64,000 bases of DNA from a virus. The notes below the pieces were generated by a model. It was not told the origin of the DNA, did not search any database, and saw only the letters and a program-made list of their open reading frames with translations. Made by a program: the position numbers and the translations under genes. The first letter of the stretch is position 1. Each line of letters starts with the position of its first letter. The stretch lies in IMG/VR virus record IMGVR_UViG_3300045995_000065, positions 1-64,000 of that record; one strand, written 5' to 3'. This document shows positions 30,586-38,025 of the stretch, in pieces.

Positions 30586-30822
30586 TTAAAAATCGTTGTC
30601 ATCAATATCCCGCGGCTCAGGCAGCGGTTGTCTCTCGGGTATCTTCCCTTCGTACATTTCAGTCCACTGCACATACACATCCATCGCAGTAGAATGCGAC
30701 AATGCGTGAGCAGCAAGGTGCACCATCATGTGGTTCACGATCATATCAGCGAACTTCTCGTGATCGAAAGTTTCGATGTCAATGGTGCACTGCTCGGCAA
30801 ATTCTACGAACTTTGGATGCAT
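30586..30822 (-). CDS. Small protein of MNxxIxxLA-type phage family
   Basis: 78 aa. HPKFVEFAEQCTIDIETFDHEKFADMIVNHMM follows the recurring pattern of very common small phage proteins (helix, then xFAxxIVxxC/M). One of four relatives in this region. Function unknown. Confidence 0.55.
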   Translation of the reverse strand: MHPKFVEFAEQCTIDIETFDHEKFADMIVNHMMVHLAAHALSHSTAMDVYVQWTEMYEGKIPERQPLPEPRDIDDNDF

Positions 30823-31016
30823 AGTTCAACCCCATAAAATGTCGCAGCATATGCAACTCGCGCTGGACTTGCGGCGTGCGTGTCCATGAGATCGTATGCG
30901 AACTTTTCAATCAGCAACTTAGTAAGACGATCAGTATATTGGTCAATACCGCGCTCACCATTGGCGTCACATTCTTTCAATGCTTCGTCAGCAAGTTTCT
31001 TAATACGTTCGTTCAT
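30804..31016 (-). CDS. Small protein of MNxxIxxLA-type phage family
   Basis: 70 aa. MNERIKKLADEALKECDANG with a C-terminal TFYGVELCIQSS matches the common phage pattern MNERI..LA ... FGVE. Overlaps the next gene by 19 nt. Function unknown. Confidence 0.6.
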   Translation of the reverse strand: MNERIKKLADEALKECDANGERGIDQYTDRLTKLLIEKFAYDLMDTHAASPARVAYAATFYGVELCIQSS

Positions 31017-31240
31017 TCTTTGCCCCTTAGCAGAGTGATTGTCGGGATGTCAGTTATGTCAAGGTGCGTGATTGCCGTGATAACCATATAAACAAGAAAC
31101 ACGACATTTACCACTGGAACAATAGACGCCATAGTAAACATCAACAGATCGCCAAACGACAGATCCATTTTCTCATACCAGTTTATAAAAAGGTTCCCCA
31201 CCAAGCATACCACGACGGTGACTGTGTATACGTTTTCCAT
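31013..31240 (-). CDS. Small two-helix membrane protein
   Basis: 75 aa from ATG 31240, with GGAG 7 nt upstream. Two membrane helices (VYTVTVVVCLVGNLFINWY and LLMFTMASIVPVVNVVFLVYMVI; each quoted in part). Function unknown. Confidence 0.6.
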   Translation of the reverse strand: MENVYTVTVVVCLVGNLFINWYEKMDLSFGDLLMFTMASIVPVVNVVFLVYMVITAITHLDITDIPTITLLRGKE

Positions 31241-31242
31241 CA

Positions 31243-31461
31243 CTAAACTCCAAAATACGCTTCGAGCGATTCTGCAAATTCGGGACCGCCCACATCACGC
31301 AGGTGCTGGCATGATTCCTTAACAACCAACTCAGCAAGAGTGGATGCCATTATAGCAGTCCAAGCGGTATCGTTGCTTTCAACTTTAATGTCATGCTTTT
31401 TGCACATCTCATAGGCAGTTGCGCCTGCTTGCTCAAACAATTTTATTGCACGGCTGTTCAT
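31243..31461 (-). CDS. Small protein of MNxxIxxLA-type phage family
   Basis: 72 aa. MNSRAIKLFEQAGATAYEMC and a C-terminal EYFGV-like end (LEAYFGV) fit the same small phage family. Function unknown. Confidence 0.55.
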   Translation of the reverse strand: MNSRAIKLFEQAGATAYEMCKKHDIKVESNDTAWTAIMASTLAELVVKESCQHLRDVGGPEFAESLEAYFGV

Positions 31462-31473
31462 TTGTTATACCTT

Positions 31474-31656
31474 TTAGTTGTCTTCATCGTCATTTTCGAC
31501 AAAATGGGCAACTTTGTCGCCATTTTTAATCTCACCAGGCGGATTAAACTTTTTCACAAATGCCCGTGCAGCAGCTTCGGTTCGAAACTCTTTAACATCT
31601 TCTAGAAAATCGCCATGATACATATTGGCTTCAAAAATCTCTACATAGTATTTCAT
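31474..31656 (-). CDS. Small hypothetical protein
   Basis: 60 aa (MKYYVEIFEANMYHGDFLED). EFRTEAAARAFVKKFNPPG resembles small one-domain phage proteins with a strand-helix-strand pattern. ATGA overlap with the gene before. Confidence 0.5.
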   Translation of the reverse strand: MKYYVEIFEANMYHGDFLEDVKEFRTEAAARAFVKKFNPPGEIKNGDKVAHFVENDDEDN

Positions 31657-31874
31657 TCTTCTTCCTCACCCTTGAAAAAGTCCCATCCTTTGCCGCCGAG
31701 CTTTTTCCAGTTTTCGTATTTCTGCACTTCTTCTTGACAGCGTCTGGGTTGTCCCACGCTACCAATAACTGCACCGCAATCAAGGCAGCGGTAACCGTAT
31801 CCTGCACCTTCGTCAAATATTGCTACTCCGCCACACGGCGAGTAGATTTGCTTGGGGTTTATGCTGTCGTTCAT
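31653..31874 (-). CDS. Small zinc-ribbon-like protein
   Basis: 73 aa from ATG 31874 (TGATG overlap). Cys in SPCGG and the knuckle RCLDCG suggest half of a zinc ribbon; acidic C-terminus. Metal binding is inferred. Confidence 0.5.
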   Translation of the reverse strand: MNDSINPKQIYSPCGGVAIFDEGAGYGYRCLDCGAVIGSVGQPRRCQEEVQKYENWKKLGGKGWDFFKGEEEE

Positions 31875-32107
31875 CACATCTCGTCAATCTGTACGCTCAT
31901 GTCGCACCAGTTGCCGCAAAGGCCCACAGCGCTCTTCATGCTTGCATTCATACTCTCGAGCGAGCGCAAAGCAGCGGCTACGGCGGCGTTAGTGGCAAGT
32001 TGATCGCCAAGTTGCCAGCGGATTTGCTTTGCAGTAGTGTATACAGACACGCCCTTAACGATGACGCGAAACTTCTGCGATTGTTTGTACTTGAATGTCT
32101 TAGCCAT
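31874..32107 (-). CDS. Small hypothetical protein
   Basis: 77 aa from ATG 32107 (MAKTFKYKQSQKFRVIVKGV), with TTTAAGG upstream. Basic start then helices; LCGNWCDMSVQ near the end. No family recognised. Confidence 0.55.
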   Translation of the reverse strand: MAKTFKYKQSQKFRVIVKGVSVYTTAKQIRWQLGDQLATNAAVAAALRSLESMNASMKSAVGLCGNWCDMSVQIDEM

Positions 32108-32108
32108 T

Positions 32109-32270
32109 TTATGCCTTAAAGATTTCGAATGCACGGGCAAAGCCGCAAGAGAAAGGAACAGGGTGATTGACACCTTGTTGGGCGCATTTGCCGTTAGTAC
32201 CAGATGGGCAACGAGCGCGGAACGGACAGTCCGTAAACGCGGGGATTTTGCCTTGTACTAACTGTTTCAT
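32109..32270 (-). CDS. Short cysteine-rich protein
   Basis: 53 aa. Cys15, Cys21, Cys29 and Cys42 (CPFRARCP, GKCAQ, SCGFAR) could form one metal site. Similar short Cys-rich proteins are frequent in phage early regions. First gene after the promoter at 32300. Confidence 0.6.
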   Translation of the reverse strand: MKQLVQGKIPAFTDCPFRARCPSGTNGKCAQQGVNHPVPFSCGFARAFEIFKA

Positions 32271-32299
32271 CGCTTACTCCATTAACTTACTAAGCCACT

Positions 32300-32328
32300 A
32301 TTGTACATTAAAACGATTAATGGGTCAA
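32300..32328 (-). promoter_or_regulatory. Sigma70-type early promoter, family copy 9
   Basis: TTGACC (32323-32328), 17-nt spacer, TACAAT (32300-32305), leader GTGGCTTAGTAAGTTAATGGAG. Confidence 0.85.
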
Positions 32329-32735
32329 TTCTGAAGAATGTCCCAAACATTTAGCTTTTCCTCTGCCGCTTTGCGCAGTCTCTGCTCGCGGTCCAAACTT
32401 TGCCGTGCGTCTGCTGCTTGTGCTTTTGCCAGTATTAGTTTCTGCTCTTGATCAGCGAGCAACTCAATCACTGTGCGAGTTGTTAGCCGCTTGATTTCTT
32501 CATCCTGCTCTTTGATCATTTCTTCAGCTGAACGGAGGTCACAAGTCACATTGTCGAGTGCTTGGTGAATCTCAGCGGGAGTGTCAAAATCTTCAAACAC
32601 ATCTTGCCACGCTTGCTTATTTTCGATGATTTTCAGTAAACGCTGCACAACGGGGTCAAGTGTGCCAGAGAGGTAAACATAGTTGATAAAATCTTTGTCA
32701 ACTGCAAGTTGCGCGGCAATGTGTAAATGGTTCAT
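32325..32735 (-). CDS. Coiled-coil hypothetical protein
   Basis: 136 aa. The C-terminal half (66-130) is a long heptad region (KEQDEEIKRLTTRTVIELLA). The stop lies in the -35 box of copy 9. ATGA overlap with the gene before. Function unknown. Confidence 0.55.
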   Translation of the reverse strand: MNHLHIAAQLAVDKDFINYVYLSGTLDPVVQRLLKIIENKQAWQDVFEDFDTPAEIHQALDNVTCDLRSAEEMIKEQDEEIKRLTTRTVIELLADQEQKLILAKAQAADARQSLDREQRLRKAAEEKLNVWDILQN

Positions 32736-33013
32736 TGTGTGTACTTAAGTGCGGCCATTGTAAATGCAGCATCAGCTTCATCGTATTTCCAGAAGAACCA
32801 AGTAAAGTCTCGCGGCTGCTTTTTGGCACCTTTTGTTTCGAAAATCATTGCGAGATCGTCAGTGACCCCTTTTATTTCTTCCCAAGTATTTGCGCCAGTG
32901 GACCATTCGCTAAAGTGAATCTCAAACCAAGTCTTTTTGCCAGGCCGCTCTTGCCGCACGAACTCAAACTGTTTCGTTTTCTTTATTACTGTGCGCTTTT
33001 TAACATTTGTCAT
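32732..33013 (-). CDS. Hypothetical early protein
   Basis: 93 aa from ATG 33013 (MTNVKKRTVIKKTKQFEFVR), with AGAAG upstream. Basic N-terminus and aromatic WFFWKYDEADAAFTMAAL near the end. No family recognised. Confidence 0.5.
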   Translation of the reverse strand: MTNVKKRTVIKKTKQFEFVRQERPGKKTWFEIHFSEWSTGANTWEEIKGVTDDLAMIFETKGAKKQPRDFTWFFWKYDEADAAFTMAALKYTQ

Positions 33014-33269
33014 TTTCTTCTCTTTCGAGCCAGGCGTTGTCAAATTCTTCGCGAGTCATTAGCTCAGGATAAGTTAGCTTCAGGTATGTCGCCATTGACT
33101 CATCCCAAAACTTAAATGCAACGTAATTGTCAGTGTCATCAGCAAAGGTGCCATCCCATGTGTTAAGGTAATTTGTCTTACCAAACCGTTCCTCACAGAA
33201 CTTCCATATCACTATCATCTTGTCAAACTCTGTATGTCCCTTACGGCGCATGATAAGATCAACTGACAT
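33000..33269 (-). CDS. Hypothetical early protein
   Basis: 89 aa from ATG 33269 (MSVDLIMRRKGHTEFDKMIV), with GGAG 8 nt upstream; a longer frame lacks one. YLNTWDGTFADDTDNYVAF is acidic and aromatic. Function unknown. Confidence 0.5.
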   Translation of the reverse strand: MSVDLIMRRKGHTEFDKMIVIWKFCEERFGKTNYLNTWDGTFADDTDNYVAFKFWDESMATYLKLTYPELMTREEFDNAWLEREENDKC

Positions 33270-33498
33270 TAACCCACTCCCACTTAAGGATGAACATACT
33301 TGCATCCTTTTCTTCCTTGAATGCAAATACAGTATTACCAAACGTGCAGTGGATAACCCAAAGTTTAGTGCCCATGCCACTCCAGTCTTTGGGTGTTTCG
33401 TAAGTCCATCCGCCATAGCCAATATTCGCAGTGCACCAATCAGTCATCTCAAGATGTTGGTGGTAGCGGTCCTTGCCAAAGCGAACTTCAAAGGTCAT
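33259..33498 (-). CDS. Small hypothetical protein
   Basis: 79 aa (MTFEVRFGKDRYHQHLEMTD). WVIHCTFGNTVFAFKEEKDA suggests a compact beta protein. ATGA overlap with the 223-aa gene. No family recognised. Confidence 0.5.
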   Translation of the reverse strand: MTFEVRFGKDRYHQHLEMTDWCTANIGYGGWTYETPKDWSGMGTKLWVIHCTFGNTVFAFKEEKDASMFILKWEWVNVS

Positions 33499-34166
33499 GC
33501 AAACTCTCGCTCGACTTTACCGTCGGTTAGTACGCCCCACATTTTCATCTTGGAACGCATGTCTGCCATTGCAGGGAAATCAGCAGCATACAGTTTCATG
33601 TCGTATTGGCACTTGCTGCCGCCAGACCCACTACCAGTGTTGATGCCAGTGTCCTTGAAGTAATCAGAGCCGTAGCCGTCACATTCACGAGGGACCTTGT
33701 GATCAGTGGAGCCAGCGTTTACCGTGTAGTAGATATGTCCTTGCCAACCTGGGTAACCTTTGGGTAGGTGTGCATTTTCAGGACGGCTTTGGTTCCAATT
33801 TTGTACACCGTCACGTGGGCAAGAGTGAGTGTTGGATACAGAGTCGCTCCATCGCATGTTTTCAAACCTGACACTGACCAGTGTATGCTTGTTCTTTGGC
33901 TTCTTGTCAAGGTGCCACAGTGAATGTTTCATGCCGTTAGCGAAGAACCAGTCCCAGTTTTTAGCGATAAATTCTTCAAGCTCTTTGATGCTTGTAACAG
34001 TTGCGCCCATGCGCTTGATAAACGATTCGCGCTCTGCTTCCATCTGCCCAATCTTGCGAGCTTGGTTGCGTTGACGAGCGAGTCCACGCAGGTGACTTGT
34101 GTATTTGTTTTTGTCTTCAAAAAGCTTGCCGTCAGCATCGCTTTTCCATACGAGAATTTGACTCAT
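33495..34166 (-). CDS. Conserved large-phage protein of unknown function
   Basis: 223 aa. Basic helical N-terminus (residues 1-60, SHLRGLARQRNQARKIGQME), then a part with WDWFFANGMKHSLWHLDKK and a Gly/Ser-rich linker (GSGSGGSKCQYDMKLYAADF). Resembles a hypothetical protein I recall in several large phages. Nucleic-acid binding is possible. Confidence 0.5.
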   Translation of the reverse strand: MSQILVWKSDADGKLFEDKNKYTSHLRGLARQRNQARKIGQMEAERESFIKRMGATVTSIKELEEFIAKNWDWFFANGMKHSLWHLDKKPKNKHTLVSVRFENMRWSDSVSNTHSCPRDGVQNWNQSRPENAHLPKGYPGWQGHIYYTVNAGSTDHKVPRECDGYGSDYFKDTGINTGSGSGGSKCQYDMKLYAADFPAMADMRSKMKMWGVLTDGKVEREFA

Positions 34167-34378
34167 TGGAATTGTCCTTCACGTTCAGCGCACTTAACAA
34201 TGCCAGGGTTGGTGAATCCACCAAAGCCTTCGCACGGTTCGTCGATGTAAATGCTCTTGGGTGTAAAGCCGTAATTGCGTTGGCAGTATTCGTTGATCTC
34301 AGACTCAGTGGGAGTCACGCCGTCAAAAACGAGTGTAACCCAACCTTCGAGGTAATTTTTGCTGGAATCGTAAATCAT
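34163..34378 (-). CDS. Small hypothetical protein
   Basis: 71 aa (MIYDSSKNYLEGWVTLVFDG). TAATG overlap upstream and ATGA downstream. No motif recognised. Confidence 0.55.
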   Translation of the reverse strand: MIYDSSKNYLEGWVTLVFDGVTPTESEINEYCQRNYGFTPKSIYIDEPCEGFGGFTNPGIVKCAEREGQFQ

Positions 34379-34551
34379 TACAGTTTCCTCGATTCGTCAA
34401 TGTACGTTTGCATACGTTCCAGCTCAGTTTGGGTGCGCCAGAGATTGTAATTGACCTCAGCCGTATCTTTGTTTTGTTCCATAGCGGCGATAGCCTTGAC
34501 CAAAAAGGACATAGCTTGATACGCTATCTGAAGTTTTTGCTTATCTACCAT
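34378..34551 (-). CDS. Small helical protein
   Basis: 57 aa from ATG 34551 (MVDKQKLQIAYQAMSFLVKA). The longer frame begins inside the -10 box of copy 10 and would not be transcribed from it. Helical, no known family. Confidence 0.55.
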   Translation of the reverse strand: MVDKQKLQIAYQAMSFLVKAIAAMEQNKDTAEVNYNLWRTQTELERMQTYIDESRKL

Positions 34552-34580
34552 GTTATCACCATTAGCTTTACTAAGCCACA

Positions 34581-34609
34581 AGTATACATTAAGATGATTT
34601 ATGGGTCAA
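34581..34609 (-). promoter_or_regulatory. Sigma70-type early promoter, family copy 10 (variant)
   Basis: TTGACC (34604-34609), 17-nt spacer, TATACT (34581-34586). It is the only copy whose -10 is not TACAAT. Confidence 0.75.
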
Positions 34610-34797
34610 ATCAAATCTTCAGTGGATTCTCCAGCGTAAACTGCACGGCGATTCCGGTCGCAGCCACAGTTAAACCACGTGGCAAAGTCTTCAGCCTCTT
34701 GCTTGGTGCTGAACTTTTGCTGGTTAAGGACCTTGTAAACATCCTTGGCAAGTTCGTGCCGCGACTTGGCTACGTGGACTTCAACAATGTGTGTCAT
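34606..34797 (-). CDS. Small hypothetical protein
   Basis: 63 aa (MTHIVEVHVAKSRHELAKDV). KFSTKQEAEDFATWFNCGCD is the helix plus Cys pair of a compact one-domain protein. Function unknown. Confidence 0.5.
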   Translation of the reverse strand: MTHIVEVHVAKSRHELAKDVYKVLNQQKFSTKQEAEDFATWFNCGCDRNRRAVYAGESTEDLI

Positions 34798-35006
34798 TGA
34801 TAAGACCTTTCTTGCCCAACTTTTTGCACAGTAGTAGGCAGTTGCCTTATAAGGTTTTGTGACTCTTCAACCTTCCAGCCGCAGATTGGACTCTCGGGGA
34901 AAATTGCACGGGCTTGCTCGATGTCGTCTACTTCATAGTAGCCGTGAAGGTAATAATCAACATTGCCACAAAAGTCTGCGAACCGTGCGTAAACTGCGAC
35001 AATCAT
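34794..35006 (-). CDS. Small hypothetical protein
   Basis: 70 aa from ATG 35006 (MIVAVYARFADFCGNVDYYL), with GGAG 6 nt upstream. YYEVDDIEQARAIFPESPIC. No family recognised. Confidence 0.5.
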   Translation of the reverse strand: MIVAVYARFADFCGNVDYYLHGYYEVDDIEQARAIFPESPICGWKVEESQNLIRQLPTTVQKVGQERSYQ

Positions 35007-35007
35007 T

Positions 35008-35232
35008 TTAACTCCGGAATGTAAGGCGCAATGCTTCCAGATAGTCATCTGTTCCCATTTGCGTGTTGCCATTATCTATTGCATCGTAAATACCCGCACA
35101 CTCACTAACTATTAACTGTGCGAACTTTTCGATGTCATTTTCCCAAAGTACATACGGATCTCTGCGACCATAATGCAGGCTTGTTTTCTGCATCCCTGCC
35201 GCTAAAGCAAGTTTCTCGATTTGTTCGTTCAT
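35008..35232 (-). CDS. Small protein of MNxxIxxLA-type phage family
   Basis: 74 aa. MNEQIEKLALAAGMQKTSLH, IEKFAQLIVSECAGIYDAID fits the common small phage family most clearly of the four in this window. Function unknown. Confidence 0.65.
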   Translation of the reverse strand: MNEQIEKLALAAGMQKTSLHYGRRDPYVLWENDIEKFAQLIVSECAGIYDAIDNGNTQMGTDDYLEALRLTFRS

Positions 35233-35444
35233 ATGCAGTAATCCATCTCTTGTTTAATCATTGCGAACGGAATCAACCATCCGTTGTTCATTGCTTCCAA
35301 GATGTAGTTCTGATGCTTTAGCGGGCAATTGGGATGAATTTCAATTCCCGCAATGTTACACTGTGCAATGCCATCAGTCATTATGAACCGCGGATCATTG
35401 TACGGGATTTTAACAAAGGCTGATGGTTTAGATGTAATAGTCAT
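35229..35444 (-). CDS. Small hypothetical protein
   Basis: 71 aa (MTITSKPSAFVKIPYNDPRF). GIEIHPNCPLKHQNYILEAM has no recognised motif. TAATG overlap with the membrane-anchored gene. Confidence 0.5.
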   Translation of the reverse strand: MTITSKPSAFVKIPYNDPRFIMTDGIAQCNIAGIEIHPNCPLKHQNYILEAMNNGWLIPFAMIKQEMDYCI

Positions 35445-35704
35445 TATTCTTTACTCCAGTATGTACAAAATTTATCGCCAGGTTTCATTGTTGCTTGGTT
35501 GACATTTCTCTTAGATCCGTCTGACAGCAAGACAACCGCGTCTCGATAACGCAACTCCAAAATCTGTGTCACGGTTTCTTCATGCTTGCATACATCTGGG
35601 TGTTCGGCTTCATTCATTGCCAATCCAAGGCATATTAGAATTATGCTGCCAATAAGAATGATTGTCACCAGTGGTGCAACTATTGAAGGTTTGTGGGGGG
35701 TCAT
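35444..35704 (-). CDS. Small membrane-anchored protein
   Basis: 86 aa. Short basic start then one membrane helix (IVAPLVTIILIGSIILICLG, residues 8-27). A soluble C-terminal domain (LELRYRDAVVLLSDGSKR) has a small beta-barrel feel. Periplasmic or cytoplasmic side not determined. Confidence 0.55.
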   Translation of the reverse strand: MTPHKPSIVAPLVTIILIGSIILICLGLAMNEAEHPDVCKHEETVTQILELRYRDAVVLLSDGSKRNVNQATMKPGDKFCTYWSKE

Positions 35705-35877
35705 TTGTAACGCTCCAGTAATTCTTTGTGGCGGGTTTCGATATCCTTCATGTGCACATCAAGTTTCTTTTGTGCGCCATTCCGGTCCTTGGTTTCCTTT
35801 TGCCAAGCTTCCCACAGTTCCAGCGCAGTGCTGCCCTTTGCGAGACCAAGGCCCTTGTATACTACTTGCTTGCTCAT
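35701..35877 (-). CDS. Short helical protein
   Basis: 58 aa (MSKQVVYKGLGLAKGSTALE...). Charged helix from residue 17 on (coiled-coil-like). ATGA overlap with the gene downstream. Function unknown. Confidence 0.6.
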   Translation of the reverse strand: MSKQVVYKGLGLAKGSTALELWEAWQKETKDRNGAQKKLDVHMKDIETRHKELLERYK

Positions 35878-35880
35878 ATC

Positions 35881-36183
35881 TTAACTCCAGTTAGTTCTTC
35901 CTTCTGCATACTTCAAAAGGAAAAATTCCAATTGTTCGTCAGATTTTACAAAGAACGAATGTTGCCCACTATTTTTTTCCAGCTGGTAAGACCACGGAAT
36001 ATTAGTTCTTAAAATGTTCCGGGTATCAACATCATAACTCGGCCCAAACGTTGATGTAAAGAAATCATGCAATTCCCTGAACGAATCTTTGTTTGCTGCC
36101 CATGCGTCAGCTAAAGTAATTTTTTTACGGAATATCCCCGAGGCAACGGAATTACCGTGAATGTCTGAGAGTACGTAGTGCAT
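35881..36183 (-). CDS. Hypothetical early protein
   Basis: 100 aa (MHYVLSDIHGNSVASGIFRK). LSDIHGN resembles the start of a metallophosphatase (DxHGN), but no further metal motifs follow in 100 aa, so it is not called one. Function unknown. Confidence 0.45.
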   Translation of the reverse strand: MHYVLSDIHGNSVASGIFRKKITLADAWAANKDSFRELHDFFTSTFGPSYDVDTRNILRTNIPWSYQLEKNSGQHSFFVKSDEQLEFFLLKYAEGRTNWS

Positions 36184-36184
36184 C

Positions 36185-36496
36185 TTAGTTACTTAGTAAT
36201 GCCCACACGGCAGTCTTTTCCAAATCGTCTCGGAACTCTGGATACACGGTGTGCAGCTTGCTTTCTTCGATCTTAGTGTAGGTCTTTTCCTTCTTTTCCC
36301 ACACCTTACGCATTTGGAAACGATTTATGTCGTAAATCTTAGTAGACAGCTTCTTGCCGCGGCGTCCCCAAAATGAAACATATTTGCCTGGGTCCCAGGC
36401 GAACTCATCGTCGGGCTCGCTAATGCAAATTACGCCCCACACCTTGTCGACGTTTTCCTTCTCGTCGCGTTCCCAGCCGATGAACTCGTATTTCAT
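36185..36496 (-). CDS. Protein with WGR-like domain
   Basis: 103 aa. DKVWGVICIS, then YVSFWGRRGKKLSTKIYDIN, then EKKEKTYTKIEESKLHTVYP follow the WGR pattern (strand, WGR-G core, helical tail). WGR domains in PARPs bind DNA or nucleic acid ends. The match is by eye and partial. Confidence 0.45.
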   Translation of the reverse strand: MKYEFIGWERDEKENVDKVWGVICISEPDDEFAWDPGKYVSFWGRRGKKLSTKIYDINRFQMRKVWEKKEKTYTKIEESKLHTVYPEFRDDLEKTAVWALLSN

Positions 36497-36811
36497 TTAG
36501 ATGTCCTCTTGACATTGACGTGTTGCTTCCTCGTCGCAATGGCAAAGAGTAGTGTAGTCGCCGTGAATATCTTCAGCGTAAGGGCAAGTGTGGCCTTCAT
36601 CTTTGCATTCCACTTTTTGCAGTGACTCAATGAGTTCAACTCGCGACACTAAGCGCCAGCTATCAGCAAACCCAACCTCTACCCAATTTACTGGGGCGAG
36701 CCAACGGTCGCCATTAGGACCTTGCCCAACTGCGGCAAGTGAACTTCCGCCACTCTTCCAGAACAGGCGATACAAACCCAATGCCAACTTCTTTGCTTCA
36801 ACTTTGGTCAT
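36497..36811 (-). CDS. Hypothetical protein with C-terminal cysteine cluster
   Basis: 104 aa from ATG 36811 (MTKVEAKKLALGLYRLFWKS), an ATGA overlap with the upstream microprotein. GHTCPYAED, TTLCHCDEEATRQCQ gives a His/Cys-rich tail that may bind metal. No family recognised. Confidence 0.5.
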   Translation of the reverse strand: MTKVEAKKLALGLYRLFWKSGGSSLAAVGQGPNGDRWLAPVNWVEVGFADSWRLVSRVELIESLQKVECKDEGHTCPYAEDIHGDYTTLCHCDEEATRQCQEDI

Positions 36812-36912
36812 ACGTTTAGAACCCAAAAAATTACTGCGCCCAGCAAACACCCTGATAGGACGACGACCCAGGCACCTGAAATGTCGTCGTCGGGTAACGG
36901 ACGGGAGATCAT
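36808..36912 (-). CDS. 34-residue membrane microprotein
   Basis: MISRPLPDDDISGAW followed by one membrane helix (VVVLSGCLLGAVIFWVL). Its ATG directly follows the upstream stop and its TGA overlaps the next ATG, so the frame fits the operon exactly. Function unknown. Confidence 0.55.
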   Translation of the reverse strand: MISRPLPDDDISGAWVVVLSGCLLGAVIFWVLNV

Positions 36913-37233
36913 TTACTTTGCTCCGAACTTTGCTTGCAACCGCTCAAACTCGCGACGGTCACGGTCTTCAGCCATTGCTGCATAACGTTCTTCTTGCTCG
37001 ATGCGGTACTGCATTTCAGCGTCAGTCTCGGGCTCGTCAACAAACACCCGCAGGTATTTCTGGTCAGAGTCTGAGTATTGTTCGCAAGTTGAATCCAGCG
37101 TAGCATAAAAGCCGTAGGTGTCTAGCAACTTCTTCAGTCGCTCAACTGCTTCCACCAAGGTGCAGCAATCCAGATCAACAGTTTCCTTTTCACGTGCTCG
37201 CAGTATGCGCTCACGGTTTACTTTTAGTGCCAT
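36913..37233 (-). CDS. Hypothetical early protein
   Basis: 106 aa (MALKVNRERILRAREKETVD). Helical C-terminal half rich in Glu/Arg (YRIEQEERYAAMAEDRDRRE). TAATG overlap upstream. Function unknown. Confidence 0.5.
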   Translation of the reverse strand: MALKVNRERILRAREKETVDLDCCTLVEAVERLKKLLDTYGFYATLDSTCEQYSDSDQKYLRVFVDEPETDAEMQYRIEQEERYAAMAEDRDRREFERLQAKFGAK

Positions 37234-37394
37234 TATGAGTTCCCTTCAAATTCGTCAGCGTATTCGTCCATGTCCTCTTGCATCTCGCGCACAACAGTGA
37301 CAGGCAGTTCAAACTCCTTTGCAACGGCAGTCACAGACTTGCCCTCACGCAGCATCTCTTGAACATTGTAATACAGATCTTTCATTGCAGCCAT
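37233..37394 (-). CDS. Short helix-turn-helix-like protein
   Basis: 53 aa. VQEMLREGKSVTAVAKEFEL then PVTVVREM is a plausible DNA-binding helix-turn-helix. TAATG overlaps at both ends. Similar short HTH peptides are common in phages; a regulator is possible. Confidence 0.6.
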   Translation of the reverse strand: MAAMKDLYYNVQEMLREGKSVTAVAKEFELPVTVVREMQEDMDEYADEFEGNS

Positions 37395-37570
37395 TAGCTT
37401 TCTTCCTTAACATTAATCACGACAACTACCATGCCCTTGACGGGATCGTAGTACCAATCTTTGGAAATCATTTCCACCTTAGGGTCAGTGAGAGAGTAAT
37501 CTTTCAACCACTCCCGCATTATAATGTCTATTGAGACTGTGCTTACCAGTTGTTTGTATTCAGTTGTCAT
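37394..37570 (-). CDS. Short hypothetical protein
   Basis: 58 aa (MTTEYKQLVSTVSIDIIMRE...). Strand-rich second half (GMVVVVINVKEES). Coupled to neighbours by TAATG and ATGA overlaps. Confidence 0.55.
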   Translation of the reverse strand: MTTEYKQLVSTVSIDIIMREWLKDYSLTDPKVEMISKDWYYDPVKGMVVVVINVKEES

Positions 37571-37776
37571 TTCATTGCCTTAAATTGTGCGAACTGTTCT
37601 TCTTGCAGAGCGTCATAAACAGTGCCAGCATCAATTGCTACCTGTTTAGTTGGCACTTCGTAAATGAACGCGATGAGTTCAAAATCCACTTGCTGCCACG
37701 GCGCATAGCTGCCACTCATGTAAGTATCAAGTGCCTGCTTTGCTGCAAGCTTGATAACTTCTGCGTAGGATTTCAT
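37567..37776 (-). CDS. Small hypothetical protein
   Basis: 69 aa (MKSYAEVIKLAAKQALDTYM). FELIAFIYEVPTKQVAIDAG suggests a short helical domain. ATGA overlaps at both ends. Confidence 0.55.
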   Translation of the reverse strand: MKSYAEVIKLAAKQALDTYMSGSYAPWQQVDFELIAFIYEVPTKQVAIDAGTVYDALQEEQFAQFKAMK

Positions 37777-37994
37777 GCGTACTGCCCCTTCGTGTTACGG
37801 ACACGGTTTTGGTAAAGATCACGGTAGCTTTGGATACGCGGCTGGTAAACACCAATGTTACGCTTTTCCAGTTTGAATTTTTCGTAAACAAAGTTGCAGC
37901 ACTCGCCTAGGCTGTTGCTTTCAAACAACACCTCAGCGTCATCATCGTGTGCCAGCTTCATTGCTGGATTGAGATAAAAGCACTGATATTCCAT
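37773..37994 (-). CDS. Small hypothetical protein, first gene of early operon
   Basis: 73 aa (MEYQCFYLNPAMKLAHDDDA). AAAGG-type site 9 nt upstream. First gene after the promoter at 38026; the operon it heads runs leftward through about ten small genes. Confidence 0.55.
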   Translation of the reverse strand: MEYQCFYLNPAMKLAHDDDAEVLFESNSLGECCNFVYEKFKLEKRNIGVYQPRIQSYRDLYQNRVRNTKGQYA

Positions 37995-38025
37995 GTCGCT
38001 TGCCTTTGTTACTTACTAAGCCACT

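Noticed and set aside
35881-36183. Metallophosphatase call from LSDIHGN
   Set aside because: Only the first motif is present; the protein is 100 aa with no downstream metal-binding motifs.
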